A stretch of 64,000 nt of DNA, taken from the NCBI GenBank assembly GCA_964347945.1, contig CAYGAW010000055.1:1-64000 (forward strand). Reading direction: 5' to 3'. Within the stretch, counting starts at the first letter, position 1, and every line of letters begins with the position of its first letter. Under the pieces are notes generated by a model. That model made no database searches and was not told the origin of the DNA. It saw only the letters and a program-made list of their open reading frames with translations. A program made the translations under genes and the position numbers. Positions 18,832 to 27,289 of this stretch are shown one piece after another. The DNA is from CAYGAW01 sp964347945 (lineage in GTDB: Bacteria; Chloroflexota; Anaerolineae; UBA7937; B3-Chlor).

Positions 18832-20313
18832 ATGACTGATAGCTCCCAGTCAGTACGTGTGCGCTTTGCGCCCAGCCCGACAGGGTACCTGCACGTGGGA
18901 GGCGCCAGGACGGCTCTCTTCAACTGGCTGTTCGCCAGGAACCGTAGAGGTGCCTTTATCGTGCGCATCGAGGACACTGACAGACTGCGTTCTACCGAGG
19001 AGTCTACAGGAGGGATTCTGTCTTCCCTCGACTGGCTAGGGCTGGACTGGGACGAGGGCCCACGCGTAGGTGGCGAATTCGAGCCCTATTTCCAGATGCA
19101 GCGGTTGCCGTTCTACCAGGCGGTCATGGAACAACTTCTGGAGCAGAGAGAGGCCTACTACTGCTATTGTACGCAGGAGGAATTGGAGGCTCGGAGAAAA
19201 GCAGCTCTCGCTGAAGGGAAAGCCCCGGGGTATGACAGACGTTGCCGGTACTTGTCACCCCAAGAGACAGCAGCATGCGAAGCCGAGGGCAGGAAGCCTG
19301 CGGTTCGATTCGCCATGCCATTGGAGGGAGAGACCGTCGTTGATGATCTCATCCACGGTCGGGTCCGGTTCGGCAACGAGCAGTTGGATGACTTGGTGAT
19401 TGTGAAGGCTGACGGTTCTCCTACCTACAACTTCGCAGTTGTGGTCGACGACGTGCTGATGAAGATCAGCCACGTCATCCGTGGCGATGAGCACCTAGCC
19501 AACACACCGCGCCAGATCAGGATCTATGAGGCCCTCGGCTACCCCGTGCCGCAATTCGCGCACGTGTCCATGATCCTCGGTGAGGATCGCGCCAAGCTCT
19601 CTAAACGCCACGGTGCCACTTCGCTGAGCGACTATCGAAACTCCGGTTATCTCCCTGAGGCTCTGTTCAACTTCCTGGCTCTCCTGGGTTGGGCATACGA
19701 TGATCAGACCGAGATCATGAGCCGCGGTGAGATCATCGAACGCTTCCGTCTGGAGAATGTGAGCCCCGCTCCGGCGGTTTTCTCCAAGGATAAGCTAGAC
19801 TGGATGAACGGAGTCTACATCCGAAACCTGCCCGCGGATGATCTGGCCACACGTCTCTTACCGTTCCTGGAGAACGCAGGACTGACGGTGGAAAGGAAGA
19901 CCGTGCGGCGGCTTGTGCCTTTGGTCCAAGAGCGCATCAAGGTGCTCGCCGATGCGGTGCCTCTTGTTGACTTCTTCTTCCAGGAGCATATCACCTACGA
20001 CGCGGAACTGCTGATCGGCAAGGGGATGGATAGCGCACATTCCCTGACCGCTCTGGGGAGAGTTGGCGAGGCTCTGGATCGGCTCCCCACCTTTGACGAG
20101 ACAGCCTTGGAGAGCACTCTGCGCGACCTCGCTGGAGAGCTGGAGTTGAAGGCGGGTCAGCTGTTCGGCATTATCCGGGTCGCTGTCACAGGGAAGACAG
20201 TGGCACCCCCCCTCTTTGGCACCGTGAGCGTTCTCGGCAAAGAGCGGGTCCTGAGTCGCATTAAGGAAGCCGAGAAAGCGCTTACGGATCTTGTGGATCC
20301 AGACGAGGTGTGA
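18832..20313 (+). CDS. gltX: Glutamyl-tRNA synthetase
   Basis: A class I synthetase of 493 residues. It carries the HIGH-type motif in 'APSPTGYLHVGGART', a 'CYCTQEELEARR' region, and the KMSKS equivalent 'KLSKRHGA'. The C-terminal anticodon-binding domain is complete. ATG 18832 follows GGAG by 9 bases; an in-frame TTG at 18814 lies inside that SD and is rejected. A tRNA-Gln gene follows at once. Whether the enzyme is discriminating or also charges tRNA-Gln for the amidotransferase pathway cannot be decided by eye. Confidence 0.96.
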   Translation: MTDSSQSVRVRFAPSPTGYLHVGGARTALFNWLFARNRRGAFIVRIEDTDRLRSTEESTGGILSSLDWLGLDWDEGPRVGGEFEPYFQMQRLPFYQAVMEQLLEQREAYYCYCTQEELEARRKAALAEGKAPGYDRRCRYLSPQETAACEAEGRKPAVRFAMPLEGETVVDDLIHGRVRFGNEQLDDLVIVKADGSPTYNFAVVVDDVLMKISHVIRGDEHLANTPRQIRIYEALGYPVPQFAHVSMILGEDRAKLSKRHGATSLSDYRNSGYLPEALFNFLALLGWAYDDQTEIMSRGEIIERFRLENVSPAPAVFSKDKLDWMNGVYIRNLPADDLATRLLPFLENAGLTVERKTVRRLVPLVQERIKVLADAVPLVDFFFQEHITYDAELLIGKGMDSAHSLTALGRVGEALDRLPTFDETALESTLRDLAGELELKAGQLFGIIRVAVTGKTVAPPLFGTVSVLGKERVLSRIKEAEKALTDLVDPDEV

Positions 20314-20319
20314 TACAAT
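20291..20319 (+). promoter_or_regulatory. Promoter of tRNA-Gln, inside the gltX 3' end
   Basis: TTGTGG (20291-20296), a 17-base spacer and TACAAT (20314-20319), with the tRNA beginning 12 bases later. The -35 box overlaps the last codons of gltX. Confidence 0.6.
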
Positions 20320-20330
20320 AGTAGCGGTAC

Positions 20331-20401
20331 TGGGGGATCGTCTAGTGGTAGGACAGCTGACTCTGGATCAGTAAGCGGGGGTTCGAATCCTCCTCCCCCA
20401 G
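20331..20401 (+). tRNA. tRNA-Gln (CTG anticodon)
   Basis: A 71-base cloverleaf. The 7-bp acceptor stem is TGGGGGA/TCCCCCA, with a D arm around 'TAGTGGTAGGACA', anticodon stem CTGA/TCAG enclosing loop CTCTGGA (anticodon CTG), and T arm with 'GGTTCGAATCC'. The discriminator is G. The 3' CCA is not encoded. Confidence 0.95.
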
Positions 20402-20419
20402 CTGATCCGATGCGATCGT

Positions 20420-20442
20420 GGCCCATCTCGGATGGGCCTTTT
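20420..20442 (+). terminator. Rho-independent terminator after tRNA-Gln
   Basis: A perfect 8-bp stem GGCCCATC/GATGGGCC with loop TCG, followed by TTTTG. It lies 18 bases past the tRNA. Confidence 0.85.
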
Positions 20443-20652
20443 GTCTATGTGCGGAGCAACTGCTTAGAGCCAAGGGAGCTCCTTGTCCAGGGCTGCCTTC
20501 GCGATCAACTCGTGGAGTGAGTGCCTGCCCACAGACAGCCCGTAGAAGCGTCACGGATGTCAATCGCTCAGGTGGAGGTTTCAGAACCGCGTCTCAAAAC
20601 CCAAATAGCCACATTCTTACACAAGCGGGTTCAGAATCGCCCTAAAGTCCTA

Positions 20653-20681
20653 TTGCTTTTGTCAACGAGCGGTGATATAAT
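20653..20681 (+). promoter_or_regulatory. Promoter of the kinase-phosphatase operon
   Basis: TTGCTT (20653-20658), a 17-base spacer and TATAAT (20676-20681), predicting a start near 20688 and a leader of about 39 bases. In the rest of the 20443-20652 gap I see no gene or clear RNA. Confidence 0.65.
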
Positions 20682-20726
20682 AGCATCAGCAGAGTTGGCT
20701 GCTAGTAGATCACGGACTTCTTCACC

Positions 20727-22793
20727 ATGTCACCCACGGATGGAAAAAGGGGCTTGCTTCGCAGGCTCAAGGACACGGATGTAGCCGAGACTCCCGAGGA
20801 GAAGGAGCGGGAGCAGCCAGAGCCCGGTAGAGACCCGGGTTCTCGGACGCCGGAGACCTCCCAGTCCGAGAGACCAGTGGAGATCGTGCGCAGACACGGG
20901 ATGGACCCTGAGGAGTTGCAGGCCCTCTCTGATTCTGTCAGGACTGACGATGAGTTCCTTGCTCCGGGAGAGGCACTTGCAGGCAGGTATGAGATACTGA
21001 GGTTCCTTAGCAAAGGGGGTATGGGGGCCGTCTACCAGGCTCGCGACAATCGATTTGCCGACGTTAACAAACTGGTAGCCGTGAAGGAGATGATTAGCCC
21101 CGTCCGCGACACCGTGACAGGGAGGATCAGCCTGGAGACCTTTGAGCGCGAAGCCAACATATTGGCTAGCCTGAGTCACCCCGCCATACCCAAGGTCTTC
21201 GACTACTTTCATCACGAGCGCCGAGTATATCTGATTATCGAGTACATCGAAGGGACTGATCTCGAATCCTTGCTGACTGAGATCGACTTCGCCCTCACCC
21301 AAGAGAAGGTCGTCGACTGGGCCCTTCAGGCTTGCGACGTTCTGTCCTACCTCCACAGCCACAAGCCAAACCCCATCGTGTTCCGTGACATGAAGCCCTC
21401 CAACATCATGCTCAGGGAAGATGGACGGATCATGCTCATAGACTTCGGAATCGCAAAGGTGTTCCAGGCGGGCAAACGGGGCACCATGATTGGCACGGAA
21501 GGATACTCGCCACCAGAGCAGTACCGAGGTGTAGCCGAGCCGAGAGGAGACATCTACGCTCTGGGAGCCACGTTGCACCATCTCATGACTCGCAGGGACC
21601 CCCGCAAAGAACCTCCATTCACATTCCACGATCATCCCATTCGGGACTACAATGTGACGGTGACTGCTGACTTTGAGACCACGATATTCAAGGCTCTTGA
21701 GTATGAGGTTGAGGATCGCTACGCATCGGCAGAAGAGATGAAGCGGGCACTGGTAAGAGTCTTGGCAGGTTCGCCCCGGGCTACGGACTCGCTGGTCTAC
21801 ACCCGCACTCTGTTGGCGCAAGATGTATCACCTATCTGGTCGTTCAACGCAGCGGACGAGATCCGAGCTACGCCGACGGTGGTTGAGGGTGCCGTCTTGT
21901 TCGGTTCCTATGACAACAACCTGTACTGCTTGGATGCAAAGACGGGAAAGGAACGCTGGAGCTACACCACCGACGGTGGAATTGTGTCGTCCCCATCCGT
22001 GTGGAGTGAGACCGCTTTCTTCGGCTCTGAGGATCAGGTATTGTATGCGGTATACACTCGCACCGGACGGATAGTGTGGACTTGTCCTACCGACGGAAAG
22101 ATTCGGTCGTCTCCAAAGGTAGAGTATGATCACGTCTTCTTCGGTTCCGATGACCACCACCTGTATGCGGTAAGCGGCAAATCAGGGCAGGAGCTGTGGC
22201 GATTCGCCGCAGGAGGCCCCATACGTTCTTCGCCCGTGATCGCTGGCGAAATCATCATCTTCGGTTGCGATGATGGTAGTGTCTACGCTCTCGACGTGCA
22301 GAGCGGCGAATCTAGGTGGCAGTACCACGCCGGACCGGCGCTGCAGTCGTCTCCCACCGTGGCGGGTGATATGGTGTTCATTGGATCGGATGACCGCTGT
22401 ATCTACGCCTTGGACCTCTCAAACGGCTGGGCCGTGTGGCGCTATCGGACCAAAGGCAAGGTCATATCTTCGCCTCTGGTCAGCGCGAACATGGTGTGGT
22501 GCGGTTCGAACGACCACCATCTCTATGCTCTGGATGCCAGAACCGGGGTGCTCAAATGGCAGTACAGCACTGAAGGCCCGGTGGTGTCTTCACCTAGACT
22601 GGCCGAGGGAGCAGTCTACATTGGATCTGTTGACGGGCATCTCTATTGCGTGGATGCCAAGACGGGAACTCTCCTCTGGCGATTCCGGACCGACGGAGCC
22701 ATCACGGGCTCGCCTGGTGTGAGCGAGGGCATTGTGTACATTGGTTCCACTGATCAGACGATGTATGCGCTGCCGACCAAGACGACGGAATAG
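20727..22793 (+). CDS. Soluble Ser/Thr protein kinase fused to a PQQ-type beta-propeller
   Basis: A 688-residue protein. Residues 1-85 are a charged, Pro/Glu-rich linker. The kinase domain (about 87-350) has a glycine loop 'SKGGMGAV', Lys120 in 'VAVKEM', catalytic Asp221 in 'FRDMKPSN' (Phe replaces the usual His), DFG at 239-241 and 'GTEGYSPPEQY' as the activation/APE region. From about 365 to the end there are roughly eight PQQ-like blades, each near 'LYALDxxTGxxxWxYxxxGxxxSSP'. No membrane helix separates the domains, so the propeller is probably cytoplasmic and may dock partners or ligand. PP2C and an 88-residue gene follow on the same strand. The start has no clear SD. Confidence 0.9.
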   Translation: MSPTDGKRGLLRRLKDTDVAETPEEKEREQPEPGRDPGSRTPETSQSERPVEIVRRHGMDPEELQALSDSVRTDDEFLAPGEALAGRYEILRFLSKGGMGAVYQARDNRFADVNKLVAVKEMISPVRDTVTGRISLETFEREANILASLSHPAIPKVFDYFHHERRVYLIIEYIEGTDLESLLTEIDFALTQEKVVDWALQACDVLSYLHSHKPNPIVFRDMKPSNIMLREDGRIMLIDFGIAKVFQAGKRGTMIGTEGYSPPEQYRGVAEPRGDIYALGATLHHLMTRRDPRKEPPFTFHDHPIRDYNVTVTADFETTIFKALEYEVEDRYASAEEMKRALVRVLAGSPRATDSLVYTRTLLAQDVSPIWSFNAADEIRATPTVVEGAVLFGSYDNNLYCLDAKTGKERWSYTTDGGIVSSPSVWSETAFFGSEDQVLYAVYTRTGRIVWTCPTDGKIRSSPKVEYDHVFFGSDDHHLYAVSGKSGQELWRFAAGGPIRSSPVIAGEIIIFGCDDGSVYALDVQSGESRWQYHAGPALQSSPTVAGDMVFIGSDDRCIYALDLSNGWAVWRYRTKGKVISSPLVSANMVWCGSNDHHLYALDARTGVLKWQYSTEGPVVSSPRLAEGAVYIGSVDGHLYCVDAKTGTLLWRFRTDGAITGSPGVSEGIVYIGSTDQTMYALPTKTTE

Positions 22794-22850
22794 CTCAGTC
22801 ACATTGACAGACTACGCGGGAACCGTCTGGGCTTCGATGCGAGGGACTGA

Positions 22851-23717
22851 TTGAGTTTCTGGGACAAGCTCCTCGGCAAGAGAGGCAGTAAAAGAGAACC
22901 TACGCTGCCCGAGAGGGCGACGGCTCCGCAACCAAGCCAGAAGGCAGATCCGCTTGAGATCGGACAAGGTACCCACATCGGCAGGACCCGCGAAGCCAAT
23001 GAGGACACCTTCTTGACGTTGAAGTCGGTGATCGGGGACGAAGCAGACCCTCTTGCCGTCGCGCTACTGATCGTCGCAGACGGCATGGGGGGGCACATGA
23101 AGGGACAGGAGGCGAGTTCTCTTGCCATACGGGTGGCGGGCGAAGTCATCGTGAGAGAGGCCTTGCTACCCGTACTCTCACGTCGCGCATCCGAGATCGC
23201 CATTCGCCCTATTCACGAAATCCTGACCGAAGCCGCTGTGTCCGCCAATCAAGCGGTTGGAGAAATGGAATCGGATGCAGGAACAACACTCACATGCGCC
23301 CTGGTGCTAGGACACAGCGCCTACGTGGCCCATGTCGGCGACACCAGAGTGTACTACCTGGATGACGACGGGCTGCAGCAGATCACTCAGGACCACTCCC
23401 TCGTGAACAGACTCACGGAGTTGGGTCAGATCTCCGCCCAGGAGGCACAACATCATCCCCAACGCAACTTCCTGTATCGGGCCTTGGGACAGGGCCACGA
23501 TCTGAAGGTCGACACCTATTCTCGGCGCCTCGAGACCGGCAGCCATCTCATCCTGTGCAGCGACGGCCTTTGGAGTGCAGTGTCCGACGAAGAGATCGTA
23601 GACGTGATAGGGATTTCGTGTTGTCCCCAGGAAGCCTGCAATGAGCTCATTGCCCGCGCCAATGATCACGGCGGCGAAGACAACATCACGATGATATTGG
23701 CCAAGATCAACTACTAG
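22851..23717 (+). CDS. PP2C-family Ser/Thr protein phosphatase
   Basis: A 288-residue metal-dependent phosphatase. All core motifs are present: 'NEDTF' near the N-terminus, 'VADGMGGHMKG', 'AGTTLTCALV', 'VGDTRVYYL', 'DHSLVNRL', 'CSDGLW' and 'GGEDNITMIL'. The first ~35 residues are a basic linker without a membrane helix, so the enzyme is cytosolic. It starts at TTG 22851, 57 bases after the kinase stop, and probably reverses that kinase's phosphorylation. Confidence 0.93.
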   Translation: MSFWDKLLGKRGSKREPTLPERATAPQPSQKADPLEIGQGTHIGRTREANEDTFLTLKSVIGDEADPLAVALLIVADGMGGHMKGQEASSLAIRVAGEVIVREALLPVLSRRASEIAIRPIHEILTEAAVSANQAVGEMESDAGTTLTCALVLGHSAYVAHVGDTRVYYLDDDGLQQITQDHSLVNRLTELGQISAQEAQHHPQRNFLYRALGQGHDLKVDTYSRRLETGSHLILCSDGLWSAVSDEEIVDVIGISCCPQEACNELIARANDHGGEDNITMILAKINY

Positions 23718-23731
23718 CAGAGGAGACCACC

Positions 23732-23998
23732 ATGGCCCGGAGGGTGATAGTCCACCTACTGAATGAAGATCCCGTTGTCGCCGAACTGGAGAGATTGCCC
23801 GAACCTGGAGACACCAACATCGTAGTATTAGATCCTCGCCGCCAAGATGGAAAGCCCATCCACTACTTGAGCGATAGCGCGACGACCGTCATGTTTCCCA
23901 TGCACCGGGTGAGTTCAATTGAACTCTTCGCCGAAGAGATGGCGGTGGAAGAGGAAGTCAGAATCTACCGGGAAGACGAAGGCATTTCGTCGCGATAG
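23732..23998 (+). CDS. Conserved-looking small protein of unknown function (kinase operon)
   Basis: An 88-residue acidic protein starting at ATG with AGAGGAG upstream, 14 bases after the phosphatase stop. It looks like a small beta-rich domain ('RRVIVHLLNEDPVVAEL', then 'TNIVVLDPRRQDGKPIHYL', then 'TTVMFPMHRVSSIEL') ending in an acidic tail. No signal or membrane segment. I do not recognise the family. Its position suggests a substrate or adaptor of the kinase/phosphatase pair, which is inference. Confidence 0.7.
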   Translation: MARRVIVHLLNEDPVVAELERLPEPGDTNIVVLDPRRQDGKPIHYLSDSATTVMFPMHRVSSIELFAEEMAVEEEVRIYREDEGISSR

Positions 23999-24008
23999 AA
24001 CGCGCTCG

Positions 24009-25355
24009 CTACGTCCTCAGGCCGTCTGCCAGTTCAGCGTGCCTGGTCACGACGGATCCCAAGTCCAGAGTCAGAAGCTCGCCGTCCTCGACTATCACGC
24101 GGCCGTCGATGATAGACAGATCGACGCCAACGGGACCGCAGAGAACAGCGGCTGCTACGTGATCACAGGCTCCTGAGAACTCCAACCGGTCTACATTGAT
24201 GGCTATCAGATCGGCGCTCCTGCCTGGCGAAAGAGCTCCGATGTCGTCCCGTCCAAGGACCGCCGCGCCGCTCAGCGTGGCCATCTCCAGCACGGTGCGT
24301 GCACTCAGAGCAGTGGGGCCATGCTTGACCCTCTGCAGAAGCATGGCCATCCGGGCCTCGTTCAGCATGTGGGATGAATCGTTGCTCGCACTTCCATCGA
24401 CTGCCAGGCCCACTTTGACTCCCAGTTCCCGCATGCGCGGCACAGGAGCAATACCCGAACCCAGACGCATGTTGGAGGTCGGACAGTGAGCGATTCCGGT
24501 GCCCGTTTGGGAGAACAGTCTCATCTCGTCGTCCACTAGATGGACCCCGTGGGCGTAGGAGACATCGTCGCCCAACCATCCCACGTCCGCCATGTACTGA
24601 ACCGGCCGACGGCCATACTTCTGCTGGCAGAATTCCTCTTCGTCCAGAGTCTCCGCCACATGAGTGTGGCAATGGACACCATAGCTTTGGGCCAACTCAC
24701 GGGAGCTGAGTAACAGGTCAGTTGACACTGAAAAGGGAGAACACGGCGCAATCATGATCCGGCACATGGAGTACGCCTCAGGATCGTGATATTCCTCTAT
24801 CACGCGCCGACAGTCAGCGAGGATAGCCTCCTCATCCTCGACGACCTCGTCGGGGGGTAAGCCGCCTTCGGACTCACCCAGTGACATGCTGCCTCTGCAC
24901 GGGTGGAAGCGTATTCCAACCTCCCGAGCAGCACGAAGTTCGTCCTCAAGCTTGACCCCGTTTGGGAAAAGGTACAGCTGATCGACGGCCGTCGTGCAGC
25001 CCGTGAGGACCAACTCCGACAAGCCCACCAGGGCACTGACGTAAACCGCTTCTGGAGTCAGCTTCGCCCAAATGGGATACAGATTCTGCAGCCAAGTGAA
25101 GAGAGGCGCATCCTGAGTGGAGGGCAAGCAGCGCGTCAGGGTTTGAAACAGGTGGTGATGGGTGTTGACCAAACCCGGCAGTACCATCTTCCCCTCAAGA
25201 TCGATGACCCTATCTGCCTCCCCTGGAAGCTCGCTTGTGCGGCCCACAGCCTGTATGACATTGTCCTTCAACAGGATGGCGCCCTCTTCAATCTCCCGCC
25301 GTTCTTCGTCCATAGTGACCAGGAGGTCAGCGTTTCTCAGAAGCAAAGTAGACAT
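24009..25355 (-). CDS. Amidohydrolase, 8-oxoguanine-deaminase-like
   Basis: A 448-residue metal-dependent deaminase of the amidohydrolase superfamily. Metal ligands appear as 'NTHHHLFQTLTR', 'HCHTHVAET' and the Asp in 'VDGSASND'. The text around 'LPSTQDAPLFTWLQNLYPIW' and 'LVTMDEERREI' resembles bacterial 8-oxoguanine deaminases, which release ammonia from the oxidised base. The related SAH/MTA deaminase and chlorohydrolase-type enzymes are alternatives. ATG start with AAAGGAG 11 bases upstream. It converges with the kinase operon (10-base gap). The 207 bases upstream to 25562 show no gene or clear promoter. Confidence 0.8.
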   Translation of the reverse strand: MSTLLLRNADLLVTMDEERREIEEGAILLKDNVIQAVGRTSELPGEADRVIDLEGKMVLPGLVNTHHHLFQTLTRCLPSTQDAPLFTWLQNLYPIWAKLTPEAVYVSALVGLSELVLTGCTTAVDQLYLFPNGVKLEDELRAAREVGIRFHPCRGSMSLGESEGGLPPDEVVEDEEAILADCRRVIEEYHDPEAYSMCRIMIAPCSPFSVSTDLLLSSRELAQSYGVHCHTHVAETLDEEEFCQQKYGRRPVQYMADVGWLGDDVSYAHGVHLVDDEMRLFSQTGTGIAHCPTSNMRLGSGIAPVPRMRELGVKVGLAVDGSASNDSSHMLNEARMAMLLQRVKHGPTALSARTVLEMATLSGAAVLGRDDIGALSPGRSADLIAINVDRLEFSGACDHVAAAVLCGPVGVDLSIIDGRVIVEDGELLTLDLGSVVTRHAELADGLRT

Positions 25356-25562
25356 TCAGCCCATGACTCCTTTCTCCAATGTGCTGCGGTGCCGACCCCT
25401 AAATTCGGCAGTAGATATCCCACCACGACCTTGGCCCTCACTCCGCCCTCACCGCCCAGGCTTGGGATGGTTGCGTCAACCGCTTCTGCTCCCTACTCGG
25501 CCAACCCAGCTAGGGACATCAACCACCACTGCTCGTGGAGTCTATTAGCGCCCTCATTCGGC

Positions 25563-26024
25563 TCAGCCTCCGTTCAGAACCGTCGCGGAGGCGATTTCCC
25601 AGGTGTCATCGTGCTTATGTAAACTGATCTCCTTGGCTATCGGCTTCCCGCTCCTCGGAGAGACGACGACCCCCACTGTGGCTCGATTCTGAGATGGATC
25701 CACGCTGACATCCTGTATGAATACATAGGATCGCCCCGGGTCGCGCACCCGGAAGTACTCTGCTTCACGATACTGTCTCTCATAGGCCGTGCCGACCAGC
25801 CACACGATTCTGGACCCATGCCCGAAGTCACCGCGGAACTCGCCTGGGGAGAGGCGGATGATGATGTCATCAACGTCTCGCCCCTGCTCATCCAGTTCGT
25901 GGGCCACGACAGCCCGCCGTATAGCGTCCCTTTCCGAGTTCCACCACCCCGCGCAGCCAGAAAGGCACAGAAGCGAAGTCACCAAGGCTGCGGCCACACA
26001 GCTCTTCACCGACGTCTTTTCCAT
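25563..26024 (-). CDS. Putative lipoprotein of unknown function
   Basis: A 153-residue protein with a signal peptide and lipobox (LSGC, Cys24). The mature part has alternating beta strands, e.g. 'SYVFIQDVSVDPSQNRATVGV' and 'KEISLHKHDDTWEIA', reminiscent of small secreted NTF2-like or beta domains. I do not recognise the family. It lies downstream of prfB, beyond the hairpin at 26104-26127, and probably has its own promoter. Confidence 0.7.
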   Translation of the reverse strand: MEKTSVKSCVAAALVTSLLCLSGCAGWWNSERDAIRRAVVAHELDEQGRDVDDIIIRLSPGEFRGDFGHGSRIVWLVGTAYERQYREAEYFRVRDPGRSYVFIQDVSVDPSQNRATVGVVVSPRSGKPIAKEISLHKHDDTWEIASATVLNGG

Positions 26025-26103
26025 CCAAATAGAGCCACTTCATGTCATGGCAGCTGTCAGGTCGTGGTGCACCGCAGCTGACTCTTGCTGCCCTCAACAC
26101 AAT

Positions 26104-26127
26104 AACCCTTCCCGAGCGGGAAGGGTT
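26104..26127 (-). terminator. Strong hairpin after prfB, probable terminator
   Basis: A perfect inverted repeat AACCCTTCCC/GGGAAGGGTT with a 4-base loop, 20 bases past the prfB stop. The following minus-strand bases (ATTGTGTTG) are only partly T-rich, so Rho-independent termination is plausible but not certain. It separates prfB from the lipoprotein gene. Confidence 0.6.
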
Positions 26128-26147
26128 GTCGCTGCACGAGACGCCTC

Positions 26148-27267
26148 CTAAGTTTCCTGCGCCTCCGCGATTTCGTCTATGGTAGACCTGAGGTACACCT
26201 CGATAAAGTCGTCCAGATCACCATCCAGTACGTTGTCTACGTCACCCCTCTCGTACCCGGTGCGGTGGTCTTTAACCATGGTGTAGGGATGCATGATGTA
26301 GGACCGGATCTGATTGCCCCACTCAGCCGACACGTGCTCGCCTTTGAGTCGAGCTTGCTCGTTCTCCCGTTCTCGTATCCGGCGCTCCAGCAGGCGCCCA
26401 TGGAGCACCTTGAGGGCCATTGCACGATTCTGAGCCTGCGACCGCTCGTTCTGGCAGGTAGCTACGATTCCCGTCGGAACATGCACGACACGTACAGCTG
26501 AGTCCGTCTTGTTGACATGCTGACCGCCTGCACTGCTGGAGCGAAACGTGTCAATCCGCAGATCATTTGGGTCGATATCAACCTCAGCGGCATCATCAAT
26601 GCTCGGTAGAACTTCGACGAGTGCGAAAGAAGTGTGGCGACGGTGGGCAGCATCGAAGGGAGAGAGCCGCACCAAACGATGTACCCCCCTCTCCGCCTTG
26701 AGATAGCCGTAGGCGAAGCTTCCAGCTACCTCCATAGTAGCGCTCTTCAAGCCAGCCTCCTCGCCGGGGGAACTGTCAATGAGCCGAGTCTTGAACCCGC
26801 GGTTGTCGGCCCAGCGCATATACATCCTGGCCAACCTTTCCGTCCACTCCTGGGAATCCGTCCCCCCTGCACCGGCATGGATGGCGAGTAGGGCGCCGTC
26901 GCGATCATATTCCCCCTGGAAAATCAGGCGAAACTCAGAGCGATGCAAGTCCCGATTGAGCTGCTCCACATCAGCCTCTAGCTCCGTTTGCAGCTCTTCG
27001 TCGCCCTCTTCCGCCGCCAGGACGAGAAGTTCCTCCAGTTCCCCAGCGCGGCGCGCCAGCTCGTTCCATTCCTCAATCTCCTCCTGGAGGAAGGACAACC
27101 TCCGCGCAGCCTCCTGGGCCTCCACCTGGTCCGACCACAGGTCCGGCTGTGTCAGCCTTCTCTCTAGCTGACGGATTTCTTTCTCCTTGCCAGCTAGGTC
27201 AAAGACCCTCCTTTGTCTTGTCTATGCGCTGCTCTAGGCGGTTTAATGCCTCAACCAGGTTTTCCAC
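26148..27267 (-). CDS. prfB: Peptide chain release factor 2, with programmed +1 frameshift
   Basis: RF2 terminates translation at UGA and UAA. The C-terminal body has the UGA-reading 'SPF' tripeptide ('VRLSPFDAAHRR') and the catalytic 'GGQ' ('SSSAGGQHVNKT'). The main frame alone lacks the proper N-terminus. Reading upstream, a zero-frame ORF starts at GTG 27267 (GGAGG 5 bases before) and encodes 'MENLVEALNRLEQRIDKTKEGL', then meets an in-frame TGA at 27201-27199. Skipping T27201 continues as 'DLAGKEKEIRQLERRL', the normal RF2 sequence, giving about 372 residues. Translation of full RF2 therefore needs a +1 shift, the classic autoregulation by RF2 level. Follows ftsY by 22 bases. Confidence 0.95.
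27198..27212 (-). promoter_or_regulatory. Programmed +1 frameshift (recoding) site of prfB
   Basis: On the minus strand the order is AGGAGGG (internal SD-like stimulator), T, CTT TGA C. The peptidyl-tRNA on CTT slips to TTT and the next codon read is GAC. This matches the arrangement known from other bacterial prfB genes. Confidence 0.93.
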
Positions 27268-27289
27268 ACGCACCTCCACCAGTCTCAAC

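Noticed and set aside
20730..21821. 363-residue minus-strand open frame
   Set aside because: Antisense to the kinase domain, whose motifs are complete; composition is a shadow of the sense codons.
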